From NCBI GenBank assembly GCA_022827095.1, contig JAJDTP010000009.1:186001-250000 (forward strand): DNA of 64,000 nucleotides. The letters run 5' to 3'. The stretch's first letter is position 1; every line of letters starts with the position of its first letter. The stretch comes from Dehalococcoidia bacterium. Its GTDB lineage: Bacteria > Chloroflexota > Dehalococcoidia > Lucifugimonadales > UBA3495. A program made the position numbers and the translations under genes. The notes beneath the pieces were generated by a model. It was not told where the DNA came from, did not search any database, and saw nothing but the letters and a program-made list of their open reading frames with translations. Positions 24,598 to 33,829 of this stretch are shown here, piece after piece.

Positions 24598-25938
24598 CTA
24601 CAGCAGCGGTAGGTAGCGTGAGATCTCGTAATCCGTGACGGTAGAGCGGTATTGTTCCCATTCCTGTTTCTTGTTGCGTATCAGAGTTTCGAAGACGAAA
24701 TCACCCAGTGTCTTGCGCAGCAGGTCGCTGTCTTCAGCCAGCGCGATGGCCTCGCCCATGCTGGTGGGCAGCCGCCCGATGCCGCGGGCAGTACGCTCCT
24801 CGGCGGACATGGAAGCCACGTTGCCGGTGATGGGAGACGGCAGCGGGTATTCTTCCTCGATGCCCTTCATGCCGGCGGCCAGCAGCGCGCTGAACGCCAG
24901 GTACGGGTTGCAGGCCGGGTCGGGTGCGCGGTACTCCACACGCAGGGAGGTCTCGTAGCCCGCCTTGTACGAGGGCACTCGTATGAGGTCCAGGCGGCTG
25001 GACATGGTCCAGGACACGTGCACCGGAGCCTCGTATCCCGGCACCAGGCGCTTGTAGGAGTTCACCCACTGGTTGGTCACCAGGGTGATCTCGGGGGCGT
25101 GGCGCAGCAGGCCGGCGATGAACCGCTTGCCGATGACGGACAGGTGCAGGTCGTCGTCCGGGTCGTAGAAGGCGTTGTTGTTGCCGCGGAACAGCGACTG
25201 GTGGGTGTGCATGCCGCTGCCGTTGGCCGTAGAAAACGGCTTGGGCATGAACGAGGCGTAGACCCCCTGCTGCTGGGCCAGTTCCTTGATGACCATGCGG
25301 GCGGTCATGACGTTGTCGGCCATGGTCAGAGCGTCGGTGTACTGGAGGTCGATTTCGTGCTGGCTGGGCGCGCCCTCGTGGTGGGAGTATTTTACGGGGA
25401 TGCCCATTTCCGCCAAGTTGAGCACAGTGTCCCGACGCAGGTCGGAAGCGGGGTTGCTGGAGAGCTGGTCATAATACCCGTAGGTGTCCAGGGGTTCCGG
25501 CGTTTCGGCGTCCCGCAGGTAGAAATATTCCAGCTCGGGTCCCACGTAGTAGATGTAGCCCAGGCTGGCCAGACGCTCCAGATTACGCTTCAGCACGTGA
25601 CGCGGATCTCCGATGAACGGCTCCCCCCTGGGGGTGCGGACGTCGCAGAAAATCCGGGCCACAGCGTTGCGCCGGGGACGCCAGGGCAGGAGCGTGAAGG
25701 TGGTCGGGTCCGGGAAAGCCCGCATGTCGCTTTCCGTGTCGGTGCTGTAGCCCTCGATGGCTGCGCCGTCGAATCCGACGCCCAGCTCCAGGGCATCCTC
25801 CAGGTCATCCACGGTGATGGCGAATCCCTTGAGGTTTCCCAGGATGTCGGTGAACCACAGGCGGATGAACTTGACGTCGAAGTCGCGGGCGCTGCGGAGC
25901 ACGTACTCGCGCTCGGCGGCGTGGTGGTCAGTCAGCAC
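24598..25938 (-). CDS. glnA: Glutamine synthetase type I
   Basis: The product has 446 residues. Motifs include FTDILGNLKGFAI, FDGAAIEGYS, PELEYFYL, the metal-binding EGAPSQHEIDLQY, HTHQSLF and the SSRLDLIRVPSYKAGYETSLRVEYRAPDPACNPYLAFSALLAAG region. The size and lack of an E. coli-type adenylylation site suggest the GSI-alpha type. It makes glutamine from glutamate and ammonia; ammonium transporter 1 lies about 1 kb upstream in the same direction, so this is a nitrogen-assimilation neighbourhood. Confidence 0.95.
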   Translation of the reverse strand: MLTDHHAAEREYVLRSARDFDVKFIRLWFTDILGNLKGFAITVDDLEDALELGVGFDGAAIEGYSTDTESDMRAFPDPTTFTLLPWRPRRNAVARIFCDVRTPRGEPFIGDPRHVLKRNLERLASLGYIYYVGPELEYFYLRDAETPEPLDTYGYYDQLSSNPASDLRRDTVLNLAEMGIPVKYSHHEGAPSQHEIDLQYTDALTMADNVMTARMVIKELAQQQGVYASFMPKPFSTANGSGMHTHQSLFRGNNNAFYDPDDDLHLSVIGKRFIAGLLRHAPEITLVTNQWVNSYKRLVPGYEAPVHVSWTMSSRLDLIRVPSYKAGYETSLRVEYRAPDPACNPYLAFSALLAAGMKGIEEEYPLPSPITGNVASMSAEERTARGIGRLPTSMGEAIALAEDSDLLRKTLGDFVFETLIRNKKQEWEQYRSTVTDYEISRYLPLL

Positions 25939-26046
25939 TGGAGGTCTCCTGATGGATGCATGGGTCGGCGGCGGCGCTATCGGCGGTGCGCCAGCAGCGC
26001 ACTGTCTAGATAGCAGAAAGTTCGGAGGGTTCGGATGCCATAGCGA

Positions 26047-26457
26047 TTACTCTTCCTCAGCCTCGCGCTTGATGTCGTCCCAATGCACCATTCGGCTGAC
26101 GGTAACGGCGCCGTTGGGGAAGAGGTACGCTGAAAGGTAACTGTCCCAGATCAGGCCCATGCCCACATAAGCGGGCCGGTCGGTCTCCACAACATATACG
26201 GGTATATGTCCGTCGTGCCATTCCACATAAGCAACGTACCGGGGCATATCGTGAGATGTGCCATTGGACCTGTAATCGATATTTCCAGCCTGCTCTAGAC
26301 CGAGTTCCACAATATCCTGAATTGGCAAGGCCAATTCCATATCGCTGGCGGTATCAACCTCGAAAACCATTTCCCGATACTCTCCCGCATCGCTGGAGAC
26401 GTTGACACGCACGGTCATACGCCTGGAGTTGCCGTCGACACGGCCCGGAATTGGCAT
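26047..26457 (-). CDS. Clan AA (retropepsin-like) aspartic protease-like protein
   Basis: The product has 136 residues. EYREMVFEVDTASDMELALPIQDIVELGLEQAG is the position of the D-T-G catalytic loop in retropepsin-like proteins, and PVYVVETDRPAYVGMGLIWDSYL is the typical second conserved block. The loop reads D-T-A rather than D-T-G, so catalysis is uncertain. An AGGGAAA site precedes the ATG. It is 11 bases from a small partner gene, and such pairs recur in bacteria, possibly as toxin-antitoxin-like sets. Confidence 0.6.
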   Translation of the reverse strand: MPIPGRVDGNSRRMTVRVNVSSDAGEYREMVFEVDTASDMELALPIQDIVELGLEQAGNIDYRSNGTSHDMPRYVAYVEWHDGHIPVYVVETDRPAYVGMGLIWDSYLSAYLFPNGAVTVSRMVHWDDIKREAEEE

Positions 26458-26468
26458 AACAGATTTCC

Positions 26469-26726
26469 CTAAGGCCGCTCGTTGAAAGTCGTCGGGTAGC
26501 CGATGCGGAAGGCAAAGTGGGGTGGCATTTCACCCTTGGGAATCTGGTGCTTTGCCAGCATCCTAGCATCGGCTTGCCCCAGCCTCTCGTCAATTTCGTA
26601 GTGGCCGGTTTCCACGTTGAGCACCAGGTACTTGCCGTTGAACTCCGGTTCCACCAGATGCTTGATGTCGGCGTTGTAGATGACCCAAGCTCTTTCCCGC
26701 AGGCTCTTCAGATTGTCGGCAGCCAT
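26469..26726 (-). CDS. Small partner protein of the retropepsin-like gene
   Basis: The product has 85 residues (MAADNLKSLRERAWVIYNADIK start). It has no transmembrane segment or known motif; the C terminus FAFRIGYPTTFNERP is compact and aromatic. The gene ends 11 bases before the aspartic protease-like gene in the same direction, implying co-expression. Function unknown. Confidence 0.6.
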   Translation of the reverse strand: MAADNLKSLRERAWVIYNADIKHLVEPEFNGKYLVLNVETGHYEIDERLGQADARMLAKHQIPKGEMPPHFAFRIGYPTTFNERP

Positions 26727-26750
26727 ATCATCCTCCCCGCGTGTTGCAAT

Positions 26751-26786
26751 TGCAGTAGGGGCGAATGATCATTCGCCCCTACTGCA
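26751..26786. repeat. Perfect 36-bp palindrome
   Basis: The left half TGCAGTAGGGGCGAATGA is followed by its exact inverse complement. A related but disrupted copy occurs at 46584-46757, and the core GGGCGAAT...ATTCGCCC also forms the terminator at 436-460. It lies upstream of the small partner gene and downstream of ammonium transporter 1. Confidence 0.9.
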
Positions 26787-26924
26787 CTGCTCTCGCCGCA
26801 GCATGTGGCAATTGTATCACCGGGCATCTGGCGTCGAAGTGCTTGAAGAATCTAATTGGGAAGCGCCGCAGGCGCAGACCGTCCGCGGCGTTCTGCTTGT
26901 AGTCCACCCAGCCGACAAATCAAC

Positions 26925-28145
26925 CTAGATGTTCATCCTCTCGCCGTGCTGGGTGAGGTCCACGCCAATCTCCTCTTCCTGGTCGGTGACCCGTAGCCCG
27001 ATGGTGTACTTGAGGGCGAGCAGGATGATGGCGGAAATCACGAACGACCAGGCGAAAGCGGCGGCGATGCCGATGATCTGGTAGAGAATTTGCTCGATGC
27101 GCGTGACGTCGGCGTCCAGCGCGCCGAAGCCGATGCCGACGAAAATTCCCGTCGCCAGCGCGCCCCACATGCCGCCGACGCCGTGGATGCCGAACACGTC
27201 CAGCGAGTCGTCGATACGGAACTTGTGGATCAGTTCAACGGCGATGAAGCAGGCTCCGCCGGCGCCAGCACCGATGATGATGGCGGGCATGACGCCCACG
27301 AAACCGGCGGCCGGGGTGATCGCGACCAGGCCGGCCACCGCGCCAGCCGCCGCGCCGCTGGCCGACGGGCGCTTGGTGATGAACCAAGAGATGATGGACC
27401 ACGAGGACATGGCGGTGGCCGCCGCCACGTTGGTAACCACGAAGGCGTTGGCCGCGCTCTCGGTGGACAGGTCGAAGCTGCTGCCCGCGTTGAAGCCGAA
27501 CCAGCCGAACCAGAGCAGGCCGGCGCCCAGCAGCACCAGTGGAACGTTGTCGGGAGCCAGGGTCGCAGTGCCAAAGCCGCTGCGGCGTCCCACGATCAGA
27601 GCGGCGGCTAGGGCAGCCGTGCCCGATGCAATGTGGACTACGGTGCCGCCGGCGAAGTCCAGGGCAAATCCGGCCTCGCTCATTCCCAGCAACGGGCCCA
27701 GGTTGCCGAGCCATCCGCCGCCCCAAACCCAGTGACACAGCGGGGCGTACACAATGGTCACCCACAGGGCGGCGAAGATGATGTAGGACTGGAACTTGAA
27801 CCGCTCGGCGAACCCGCCGGCGATCAGCGCCACGGTGATGATGGCGAACATGCCCTGGAAGATCATGAAGGCCTGTTCGTCCAGGCCGACGCCCACCATG
27901 CCGAACTTGCCCAGGTCACCCACGAAGCCCAGGCCGCCGACGCTGGTGCTGAAGGCGAGGCTGTATCCCCAGAGCACCCATAGCACGCTGACCACCCCGA
28001 TTGCGGTGATGGAGTGCATCATCGTGCCGATCACGTTCTTGTGGCGCACTAGCCCGCCGTAGAACAGGGCCAGGCCGGGCACCATCAGGAACACCAGAGC
28101 GGCTGAAATAAGGAAGGAAAATACTTCCAGCTCAGTGAATTCCAT
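26925..28145 (-). CDS. amt: Ammonium transporter (Amt family), first copy
   Basis: The product has 406 residues from the ATG at 28145, which has a GGGGAG site; the upstream extension is non-coding. It has about eleven membrane segments, with MMHSITAIGVVSVLWVLWGYSLAF, CHWVWGGGWLGNLG, ALDFAGGTVVHIASG and DVFGIHGVGGMWGALATGIF; the histidines in these blocks line the conduction pore. It is a single-domain Amt of the short class. A PII gene is not in the window. glnA lies downstream in the same direction. Confidence 0.94.
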   Translation of the reverse strand: MEFTELEVFSFLISAALVFLMVPGLALFYGGLVRHKNVIGTMMHSITAIGVVSVLWVLWGYSLAFSTSVGGLGFVGDLGKFGMVGVGLDEQAFMIFQGMFAIITVALIAGGFAERFKFQSYIIFAALWVTIVYAPLCHWVWGGGWLGNLGPLLGMSEAGFALDFAGGTVVHIASGTAALAAALIVGRRSGFGTATLAPDNVPLVLLGAGLLWFGWFGFNAGSSFDLSTESAANAFVVTNVAAATAMSSWSIISWFITKRPSASGAAAGAVAGLVAITPAAGFVGVMPAIIIGAGAGGACFIAVELIHKFRIDDSLDVFGIHGVGGMWGALATGIFVGIGFGALDADVTRIEQILYQIIGIAAAFAWSFVISAIILLALKYTIGLRVTDQEEEIGVDLTQHGERMNI

Positions 28146-28815
28146 GTCTCTTTCTCCCCACTGATGTTGGCCGCTGATCGTGATCAGTCGCATCGCCGTC
28201 GCGGCCCGCTCAGGAGCGGATGACCATGCCGGGAACGGTGGCACCGCGATGCGTGGATCGGCCAACGATTTACCGCATAAATTTAGGTATCCGGTGTTAC
28301 GGACGAATGACGTAATTGTTACAAAGATGTTTCGGGGCAGTCTGCAACCTCCGTTACGAAAGCTGCGCCGATGGCGAAATTGCACCCGTCCAGCGTTGTC
28401 AGCATCCTGCCCATCCTGTGCACCCATGCAGATGTACCCCGGCAATCCCGCAAGCCGGTAGGCATGAGCGCTCACCCCGTGTGCTTAACAGCCGACATCG
28501 CCCCGCTGTTAAGACGGAAGCGACAGAATCGGCGGCCTACTGTTGGCGGCCTCCGTCGACGACCAGTTCGGGAGCTTGGACGCGGCCATCCGCGTGTTCG
28601 CAGGCTATTTTGCACTCAGCTCAACGCTGGTCTGGCTGGTGGGCCGGGTGAGAAGCGTGGGCGCGCCCACGAGTGGGTGACCGGGTTGAGAACGTTTTGA
28701 TGCTGGGATACCGTTGTTGGCATTCCACGAGACGGTAATATCTCCACCTCTTATTGTGTTGTCAAACCGCCTGTGCTCACCTTGGTTTAGGGTCAATTCA
28801 AATGGCCGTTGACTT
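28146..28815. other. Gene-free region upstream of ammonium transporter 1
   Basis: About 670 bases without a convincing gene; short frames here have no motifs or ribosome sites. It holds a CATCCTGCCCATCCTGTG repeat related to the one at 22.66 kb and a TGTTAC direct repeat (see the next entry). Confidence 0.6.
28295..28322 (-). promoter_or_regulatory. Direct repeat TGTTAC x2 upstream of amt
   Basis: TGTTAC occurs at 28295-28300 and 28317-28322, exactly 22 bases apart, about 150 bases upstream of amt. On the minus strand these read GTAACA. Two sites about two helical turns apart in an otherwise gene-free region are consistent with a dimeric activator site. The factor is unknown. Confidence 0.3.
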
Positions 28816-29229
28816 TCATTGGCTGGGAGGCGCAAACGGTCTCTCGATGTATGCGTCTTCCAAGTATAGTGTTGAGATGTTTGCGGCGGTTGCCATGGCC
28901 TTGATCAACACAGTGACGTTTTGGGCAAGGAGGCCGCGTTTGCCCAGATCATTGTGCAATTTGGCTAACGTCGCCGTCACCTCGGGAAAACCGGCGAATA
29001 CAATCCACGCTTCATTCAACGCTATGAACGGCTCTCCATCGGTACCACGCAAAGAATCGGTCAAACGGTAGCGATAAGCAAAGAAGCGTCGCAGCACGTC
29101 CCGTCGAGTCTCTATTTCGTCCCTCCTCCACTGCCGTTTCTGCAGTCTCCAACTCTGCCAAACCGCGATGATCGCGATCGCCGCAGATACGACGGATATC
29201 ACTATCGGCAGCACAGTGGAAACACCCAT
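28816..29229 (-). CDS. Hypothetical membrane-anchored protein (DUF6680-like)
   Basis: The product has 137 residues. The N terminus STVLPIVISVVSAAIAIIAVW is one transmembrane helix, followed by a basic stretch (RLQKRQWRRDEIETRRDVLRR) and a helical cytoplasmic part with ALNEAWIVFAGFPEVTATL. The layout resembles small DUF6680-type membrane proteins. Function unknown. Neighbouring genes give no clue. Confidence 0.6.
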   Translation of the reverse strand: MGVSTVLPIVISVVSAAIAIIAVWQSWRLQKRQWRRDEIETRRDVLRRFFAYRYRLTDSLRGTDGEPFIALNEAWIVFAGFPEVTATLAKLHNDLGKRGLLAQNVTVLIKAMATAANISTLYLEDAYIERPFAPPSQ

Positions 29230-29370
29230 AATTTGCTCCTGTTGCGCGGGACAAAGTGGTGGAGTTAGTCGCTGCGACGCCGGACCTCATCCCCTGCGCC
29301 ATCGGATCCACATAGTGAGCCGTAACCCGACAATAGTAGACTCCTGTGCCTCAGCCAAATCCAGACGCGT

Positions 29371-30462
29371 TTAGAAGCACGCGAAACTGACTACAACCGC
29401 CCCTGGCTCCCCTGGGGCATCGTCCTCCTTCGTAACATCCCGGTCAAACACCCGCACCGGTGTATTCCCGGCCACGTCCTCCAGGAGCGGTTCGACTACC
29501 AGTTCGTACTCGCTGGCCCGCCAGGCAGCGTTCGACACAAACCACCAGCTGCATTCGCCTTTTCCGATCTCACCGACGCCGTCCACGGTCTTGCCTGAGG
29601 CGTCTCGGACCGACAAGGTGTGCAGCAGCAGCCCGTGGTCCAGCGGCCGGTCGAACTCAACCCGGAGCGGTTCTCGGGAGCCGGCGGCCGGAGCGGTCAA
29701 CCGCCAGGCATACGGGTCGATCCGCGATCGCAACGCTGGCCCGATGCCGTAGGTGCGTTCCGCCCCGGCCCGGAGCGGCTGGCCCGTGGCGTCGCGAAAG
29801 GCGGCATCTATGGTGATGCTGATCGTCGTCCCTTCAACCAGCGGGTACCCCAACTCCAGGTTGGGCGCCAGGCCGCGCTTGATGCGGCCGGGATCCAGCA
29901 GCATGGTCAGGCGTTTGCGCTGGGCATCCCATAGCTCCGGCTCGGGCGGCAGGAAGACGTCGTCCAGGGTTTCGCCGGTGTCCGCTTGAGTGACCCTGAT
30001 CGCGCGCGCTGCCCAGCCCTCGCTCATGGGCGCAGAGAAGTGCACGTACACCCGCAGCAGGTTCACCGGCAACTCGGCGGCGGTGGGGTAGATCGCCAGC
30101 ACCTCCGCGGTCGAACTCGCTTGCGGCGATGGCCGCACGATCTCCCAGACCGCGGCGGATTCACCAGCATCCGCCGGATTGACCAGCAGCGAATAGCTCA
30201 CGCCGCCGACGAAGGGGAACCGGGGCACGAAGCAGACGGTCCCATCCTGGATCAGAATTCGGCCGGCGACGGATGGAACGGTCTGACTATCTCCACGGCG
30301 AAGCAAAGCTTCGCTGGTGTAAAGGGCCAGACGCCGGGACAACGCCCCGGCATCCAGCCTTCCCAGCCCGTCAAGCTCGGCCTCAGTCCAGCCGCTGATC
30401 CTCAGGCAGTCGCGCCCCTCGTACTGCGCCCACTCCAGTTGCAGGCGGCGGCCCTGGGTCAC
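29371..30462 (-). CDS. Hypothetical protein with Ig-like (Big_5-type) regions
   Basis: The product has 363 residues from a GTG at 30462 that overlaps the TGA of the preceding gene (GTGA), so it is translationally coupled. VYVHFSAPMSEGWAARAIRVTQADTGE and LRVEFDRPLDHGLLLHTLSVRDASGKTV are typical of SbsA/Big_5 Ig-like repeats. No signal peptide or anchor is visible. It was probably made as one unit with the propeller-like protein upstream. Function unknown. Confidence 0.6.
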   Translation of the reverse strand: MTQGRRLQLEWAQYEGRDCLRISGWTEAELDGLGRLDAGALSRRLALYTSEALLRRGDSQTVPSVAGRILIQDGTVCFVPRFPFVGGVSYSLLVNPADAGESAAVWEIVRPSPQASSTAEVLAIYPTAAELPVNLLRVYVHFSAPMSEGWAARAIRVTQADTGETLDDVFLPPEPELWDAQRKRLTMLLDPGRIKRGLAPNLELGYPLVEGTTISITIDAAFRDATGQPLRAGAERTYGIGPALRSRIDPYAWRLTAPAAGSREPLRVEFDRPLDHGLLLHTLSVRDASGKTVDGVGEIGKGECSWWFVSNAAWRASEYELVVEPLLEDVAGNTPVRVFDRDVTKEDDAPGEPGAVVVSFACF

Positions 30463-31547
30463 AGCGTCGCGGTGGCGTAGGTGCGCAGGTGGCTGCCGTC
30501 CTCGTCCTGCTGGAGCATCAGCACGCCGTTGCCGTTCAGGTTCGCCATGCGCTTGACCCCGGGATGGGGCAGCAGTTCACGCGGCACGCCCACGCCCGGG
30601 GTGACCGGGTCGGCCGGCGATGCGTCCAGCGAATCATCCGGCACCGTGAGCGGGCCCTGCCCGTCGATGTCCTTGCACGCGATCTTGAACAGTGGGTGCC
30701 GGTCGTTGCAGACCAGCAGGTACTCGCCGCCGTCGTGCTGATAGGAAATGAGGTCGATCGGATGGTTGTGGGAACCCAGCTCAGCCACCGTCTTGCCCAT
30801 GACGTGCTTTTCGGCGTCGAAATCGGCCAGGGTGAACTGCACCACCGGGGTGCAGGTGTAGCTGGCCAGGATGCTGGTGTTGTCCTGGTAGGGCACGAAG
30901 GCGCGGATGGGCGCCGCCGTCTCGTACACGCCGTGGGATACGTGGAAGATCTCCAGCGAGTTGGACTTGCCCTCGCCGTTGAAGGGGAAGGGTATCCGCC
31001 GCAGGGTGGAGGTGAACTCCTCGTTGGAGGTTCCGGCCACCAGCAGCAGCCCGTCGACGTACGACATGTCCGTTACGGTGACGGTGCGCAGCTGCATCCG
31101 CGTGACCAGCCGGGGATCGTCGGCGTCGGCCGCATCCGTGATGTCGTACTGGGAGAAGGCCACGTCGTCCAGCAGCACGTCACCGATGGAACCGTCGCCG
31201 GACACCCTGATGATCACAGGCGTCGCGGCGTCACCGCTGCCTCGCATGACGGAGCAGTACACGTTGCCCGAGGTCGGATGCGCCACGATGTCTCGGATGG
31301 TCACATCCTCCCGGGAACAGCCCAGGTAGGACGCCAGGGAGGCGTCGAAGTTCTCGAGGTTCACGTCCTGCGGGTCGCCGTCACCGGAGTCTCCGACGTC
31401 GATGGCGAAGATGGCTGCGCCCACGTTGTCGGCGGCGAACAGCAAACCTTCAGGGCCGAAGGCCAGCGGACCCACCGATTTGATCGCCGGCGTACCGACG
31501 GTCAGGCCGAGATTTTCCAGATTTGTCGCAGTTCCGAGGTCTACCAT
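30459..31547 (-). CDS. Beta-propeller-like hypothetical protein
   Basis: The product has 362 residues. Repeated short-strand motifs such as VGPLAFGPEGLLFAADNVGAAIFAID, VRDIVAHPTSGNVYCSV-like and YQHDGGEYLLVCNDRHPLFKIA resemble an NHL/SMP-30-type or YncE-type beta-propeller. There is no signal peptide. It is the first gene of a two-gene coupled unit. The role is unknown; such proteins are often binding or scaffolding modules. Confidence 0.6.
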   Translation of the reverse strand: MVDLGTATNLENLGLTVGTPAIKSVGPLAFGPEGLLFAADNVGAAIFAIDVGDSGDGDPQDVNLENFDASLASYLGCSREDVTIRDIVAHPTSGNVYCSVMRGSGDAATPVIIRVSGDGSIGDVLLDDVAFSQYDITDAADADDPRLVTRMQLRTVTVTDMSYVDGLLLVAGTSNEEFTSTLRRIPFPFNGEGKSNSLEIFHVSHGVYETAAPIRAFVPYQDNTSILASYTCTPVVQFTLADFDAEKHVMGKTVAELGSHNHPIDLISYQHDGGEYLLVCNDRHPLFKIACKDIDGQGPLTVPDDSLDASPADPVTPGVGVPRELLPHPGVKRMANLNGNGVLMLQQDEDGSHLRTYATATL

Positions 31548-31698
31548 AACTGCCTCCTACGCTTTTCGTATCCAGATTTTCGCCAGTGTAGCATCGCGGC
31601 GACTGCCGGGCTACCGCCAGACCAAAACCGACGCGGTTTTGCTATACTCCGGCCGGTAAGCACCAAGAGGATCTGCCGACCGCCGCGAGGAGATCGCC

Positions 31699-32067
31699 AT
31701 GACTACCGAACGTCGCCGAGGAACCGTTACCCTCCGCCAAGTGAGCGGATCCGCACGCTCGAAGAAAGTGAGGGTCGAGTTGGGAGAGGAGTCCGCCTTC
31801 ACCGATCTGCCGGCTCCCGTGAAGGTGGGCGATGCGCGGTACTTCCTGGTGCGAGGGCGGGACGGCTACAAGCTGCTGTCCACCATCTGCCCCCACCAGG
31901 GCGGCGAGATCGAGGACGAGGGCGATGAGGTTTTCGTCTGCGACGGCCACGGCTGGCAATACGAGAAGGGCGAGGGCACTTGCGTCAACAACCCCGACTT
32001 CCGCATGAAGGCGTTCCTGGTCACCCAGCAGGATGGTCGGCTGGTGGCGCTGGTTCCCGACGAATAG
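31699..32067 (+). CDS. Rieske [2Fe-2S] protein
   Basis: The product has 122 residues. The cluster motifs CPHQGGEI and CDGHGWQYEKGEGTC fit the C-x-H...C-x2-H form of Rieske ferredoxins. There is no membrane anchor, so it is a soluble ferredoxin-type electron carrier. It is monocistronic, with a long gene-free leader and a hairpin after it. The redox partner is not seen nearby. Confidence 0.9.
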   Translation: MTTERRRGTVTLRQVSGSARSKKVRVELGEESAFTDLPAPVKVGDARYFLVRGRDGYKLLSTICPHQGGEIEDEGDEVFVCDGHGWQYEKGEGTCVNNPDFRMKAFLVTQQDGRLVALVPDE

Positions 32068-32094
32068 GGCCGGCTCGGCCATCGGAATGAAACC

Positions 32095-32121
32095 GGCCCC
32101 GGAGCGCGAAGCTCCGGGGCC
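32095..32121. terminator. GC-rich hairpin between convergent genes
   Basis: A perfect 11-bp stem (GGCCCCGGAGC / GCTCCGGGGCC) has a GCGAA loop. It separates the Rieske gene from the convergent D-aminoacylase-like gene. It lacks a real T tract on either side, so it may only slow transcription. Confidence 0.5.
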
Positions 32122-32152
32122 ATTCGTATGACCGTCAGCGACCGGGTCGGGA

Positions 32153-33829
32153 TCAGCCAACCATGTCGTAGCTGCGCAGCAACTTGCCCGGCAACTCGCC
32201 GGTGCACTCGTTTTCCACGAAGGTGACGGTGCCGTTGACCAGGATGTAGCGGATGCCGGTGGGCTTCTGCACCAGCCGCTTCTCGCCGCCGGGGAAGTCA
32301 GTCTCGAAGCGCGGCTTGTCGTACAGCAGTCCCAGCTCGTCCATGTTGTAGATCATGACATCGGCATAGTCGCCGACGCGCAGCGTGCCACGACCCTTCA
32401 TGTCGGAGAACGCCGCCGGCAGGGCGCTCATCTTCTGGTGCGCCTGCTCCAGGCTCATCAGCTCGTTGTCGCGGATCCAGTGCCCCAGGAAGTACACCGG
32501 CCACACGCTGTTGACCAAGAACCGGGTGTGCGCGCCGCCGTCCGACACCGAGATGTGGACGAAGGGATTGACCAGCCGCTCGGCTCGCGCGTCGTCGCCC
32601 TGTCCGCCGGCCGGGTGGGCGAACTCCGTCTCGAGATCCTCGTCCAGGGCGATGTCCAGGAACACGTCCAGCGGATGCTTGCCCTCGGCTTCGGCGATGT
32701 CGGCGATGGACAGGCCCTCGTACTTGAGGTTCCGCTCCAGCGCCACCTCCACCACCTGCACCTGCGTCCAGTCGGTCCGCGCGTGGGGCCGCTCGATGAC
32801 GTCGCGCTTCATGCCGGAGCGAATGCCGTCCTCGGACAGCTTGGCGATGCGCTCCTCCTTGGTGCCCACCAGCGGCTGCACCCAGTTGGGCATGTAGTCG
32901 AACAGGTTGTACTCGGAGAGCTTGAACTCGGCGATGGTCGGCACCGAGCCCTGCTGCGCCAGCACGGGCAGCCCTTCCTGCCGGACTTCCTCCAGCCAGT
33001 CGTAGCCCTCCTCGTCGCCCAGCGCGACGTGCAGCGGGCGCCCGCTCATGCGCACCATCTCCGCCAGCATCTCCCGCTGGCCGGGGCGGTCGTCGGAGAT
33101 GCCGATGGTCCACCCCAGGTGGCCCACGCCGAACTGGCTCAGGACCTGGGACAGCGCGTAGAACTCTTCGGGCGACGCCACGTGGCTGGGCAGCCAGCTG
33201 CCGTCCTCGGGGCGGTCCTCCAGGTTCTTGTCGGCCGACAGCCCGAACGCTCCGGCCTTCATGGAGTCGTGCAGGATCTGCTTCATCTGGTTCAGCTCGG
33301 CCTCGGTGACCGACGTGCGCTCCCGCGCCGGGATCATGCCCAGCACGTAGCCCCGCAGCGGGGAAAAGGGCACCAGCGCGCCGACGTTCACCCCCAGGCC
33401 CTGGCGGTCCAGGCTATCCATGTATTCGGGGAAGGTCTCCCAGTCCCAGCGCATCCCCAGGCGCATCGACTCCAGCGGAATCGCCTCGATGCGGTTCATC
33501 ATGCGCATGTTCAGGTCCCGGTCCTCGGGCCGGGTCGGCGCGAACCCGAAGCCACACTGCCCCACGGTCAGGGAGGTCACGCCGAACCATCCCGACAGCG
33601 ACGCGTAGGGGTCCCAGTTCAGTTGCGCGTCGTAGTGCGTGTGCAGGTCCACCGCGCCCGGCGCGACGATGCACCCGCTGGCGTCCAGCTCTTTGGCGCC
33701 GGCCGAGCTGATGCGCCCGCTGATCATGGCTACCCGCCCGTCCTTGATGCCGACGTCGGCGCGGATGCGGGGCAGGCCGGTGCCGTCGATTACGGTTCCA
33801 CCGCGAATTACCAAGTCAAATTCCGGCAT
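32153..33829 (-). CDS. D-aminoacylase-like amidohydrolase
   Basis: The product has 558 residues. VDLHTHYDAQLNWDP supplies the metal-binding HxH, and LTVGQCGFGFAPT contains the Cys used as a metal ligand in D-aminoacylases. IRGGTVIDGTGLPRIRADVGIKDGRVAMI is the usual N-terminal beta-sandwich start, and VSDGGAHTRF carries the catalytic Asp. It deacylates N-acyl-D-amino acids or similar cyclic amides. The length is near the family's usual size. Confidence 0.85.
   Translation of the reverse strand: MPEFDLVIRGGTVIDGTGLPRIRADVGIKDGRVAMISGRISSAGAKELDASGCIVAPGAVDLHTHYDAQLNWDPYASLSGWFGVTSLTVGQCGFGFAPTRPEDRDLNMRMMNRIEAIPLESMRLGMRWDWETFPEYMDSLDRQGLGVNVGALVPFSPLRGYVLGMIPARERTSVTEAELNQMKQILHDSMKAGAFGLSADKNLEDRPEDGSWLPSHVASPEEFYALSQVLSQFGVGHLGWTIGISDDRPGQREMLAEMVRMSGRPLHVALGDEEGYDWLEEVRQEGLPVLAQQGSVPTIAEFKLSEYNLFDYMPNWVQPLVGTKEERIAKLSEDGIRSGMKRDVIERPHARTDWTQVQVVEVALERNLKYEGLSIADIAEAEGKHPLDVFLDIALDEDLETEFAHPAGGQGDDARAERLVNPFVHISVSDGGAHTRFLVNSVWPVYFLGHWIRDNELMSLEQAHQKMSALPAAFSDMKGRGTLRVGDYADVMIYNMDELGLLYDKPRFETDFPGGEKRLVQKPTGIRYILVNGTVTFVENECTGELPGKLLRSYDMVG

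Noticed and set aside
28316-28700. Plus-strand frames in the gene-free region upstream of amt
   Set aside because: They overlap each other, have no ribosome site or motif and are rich in Arg/Pro/Cys as in random high-GC frames.
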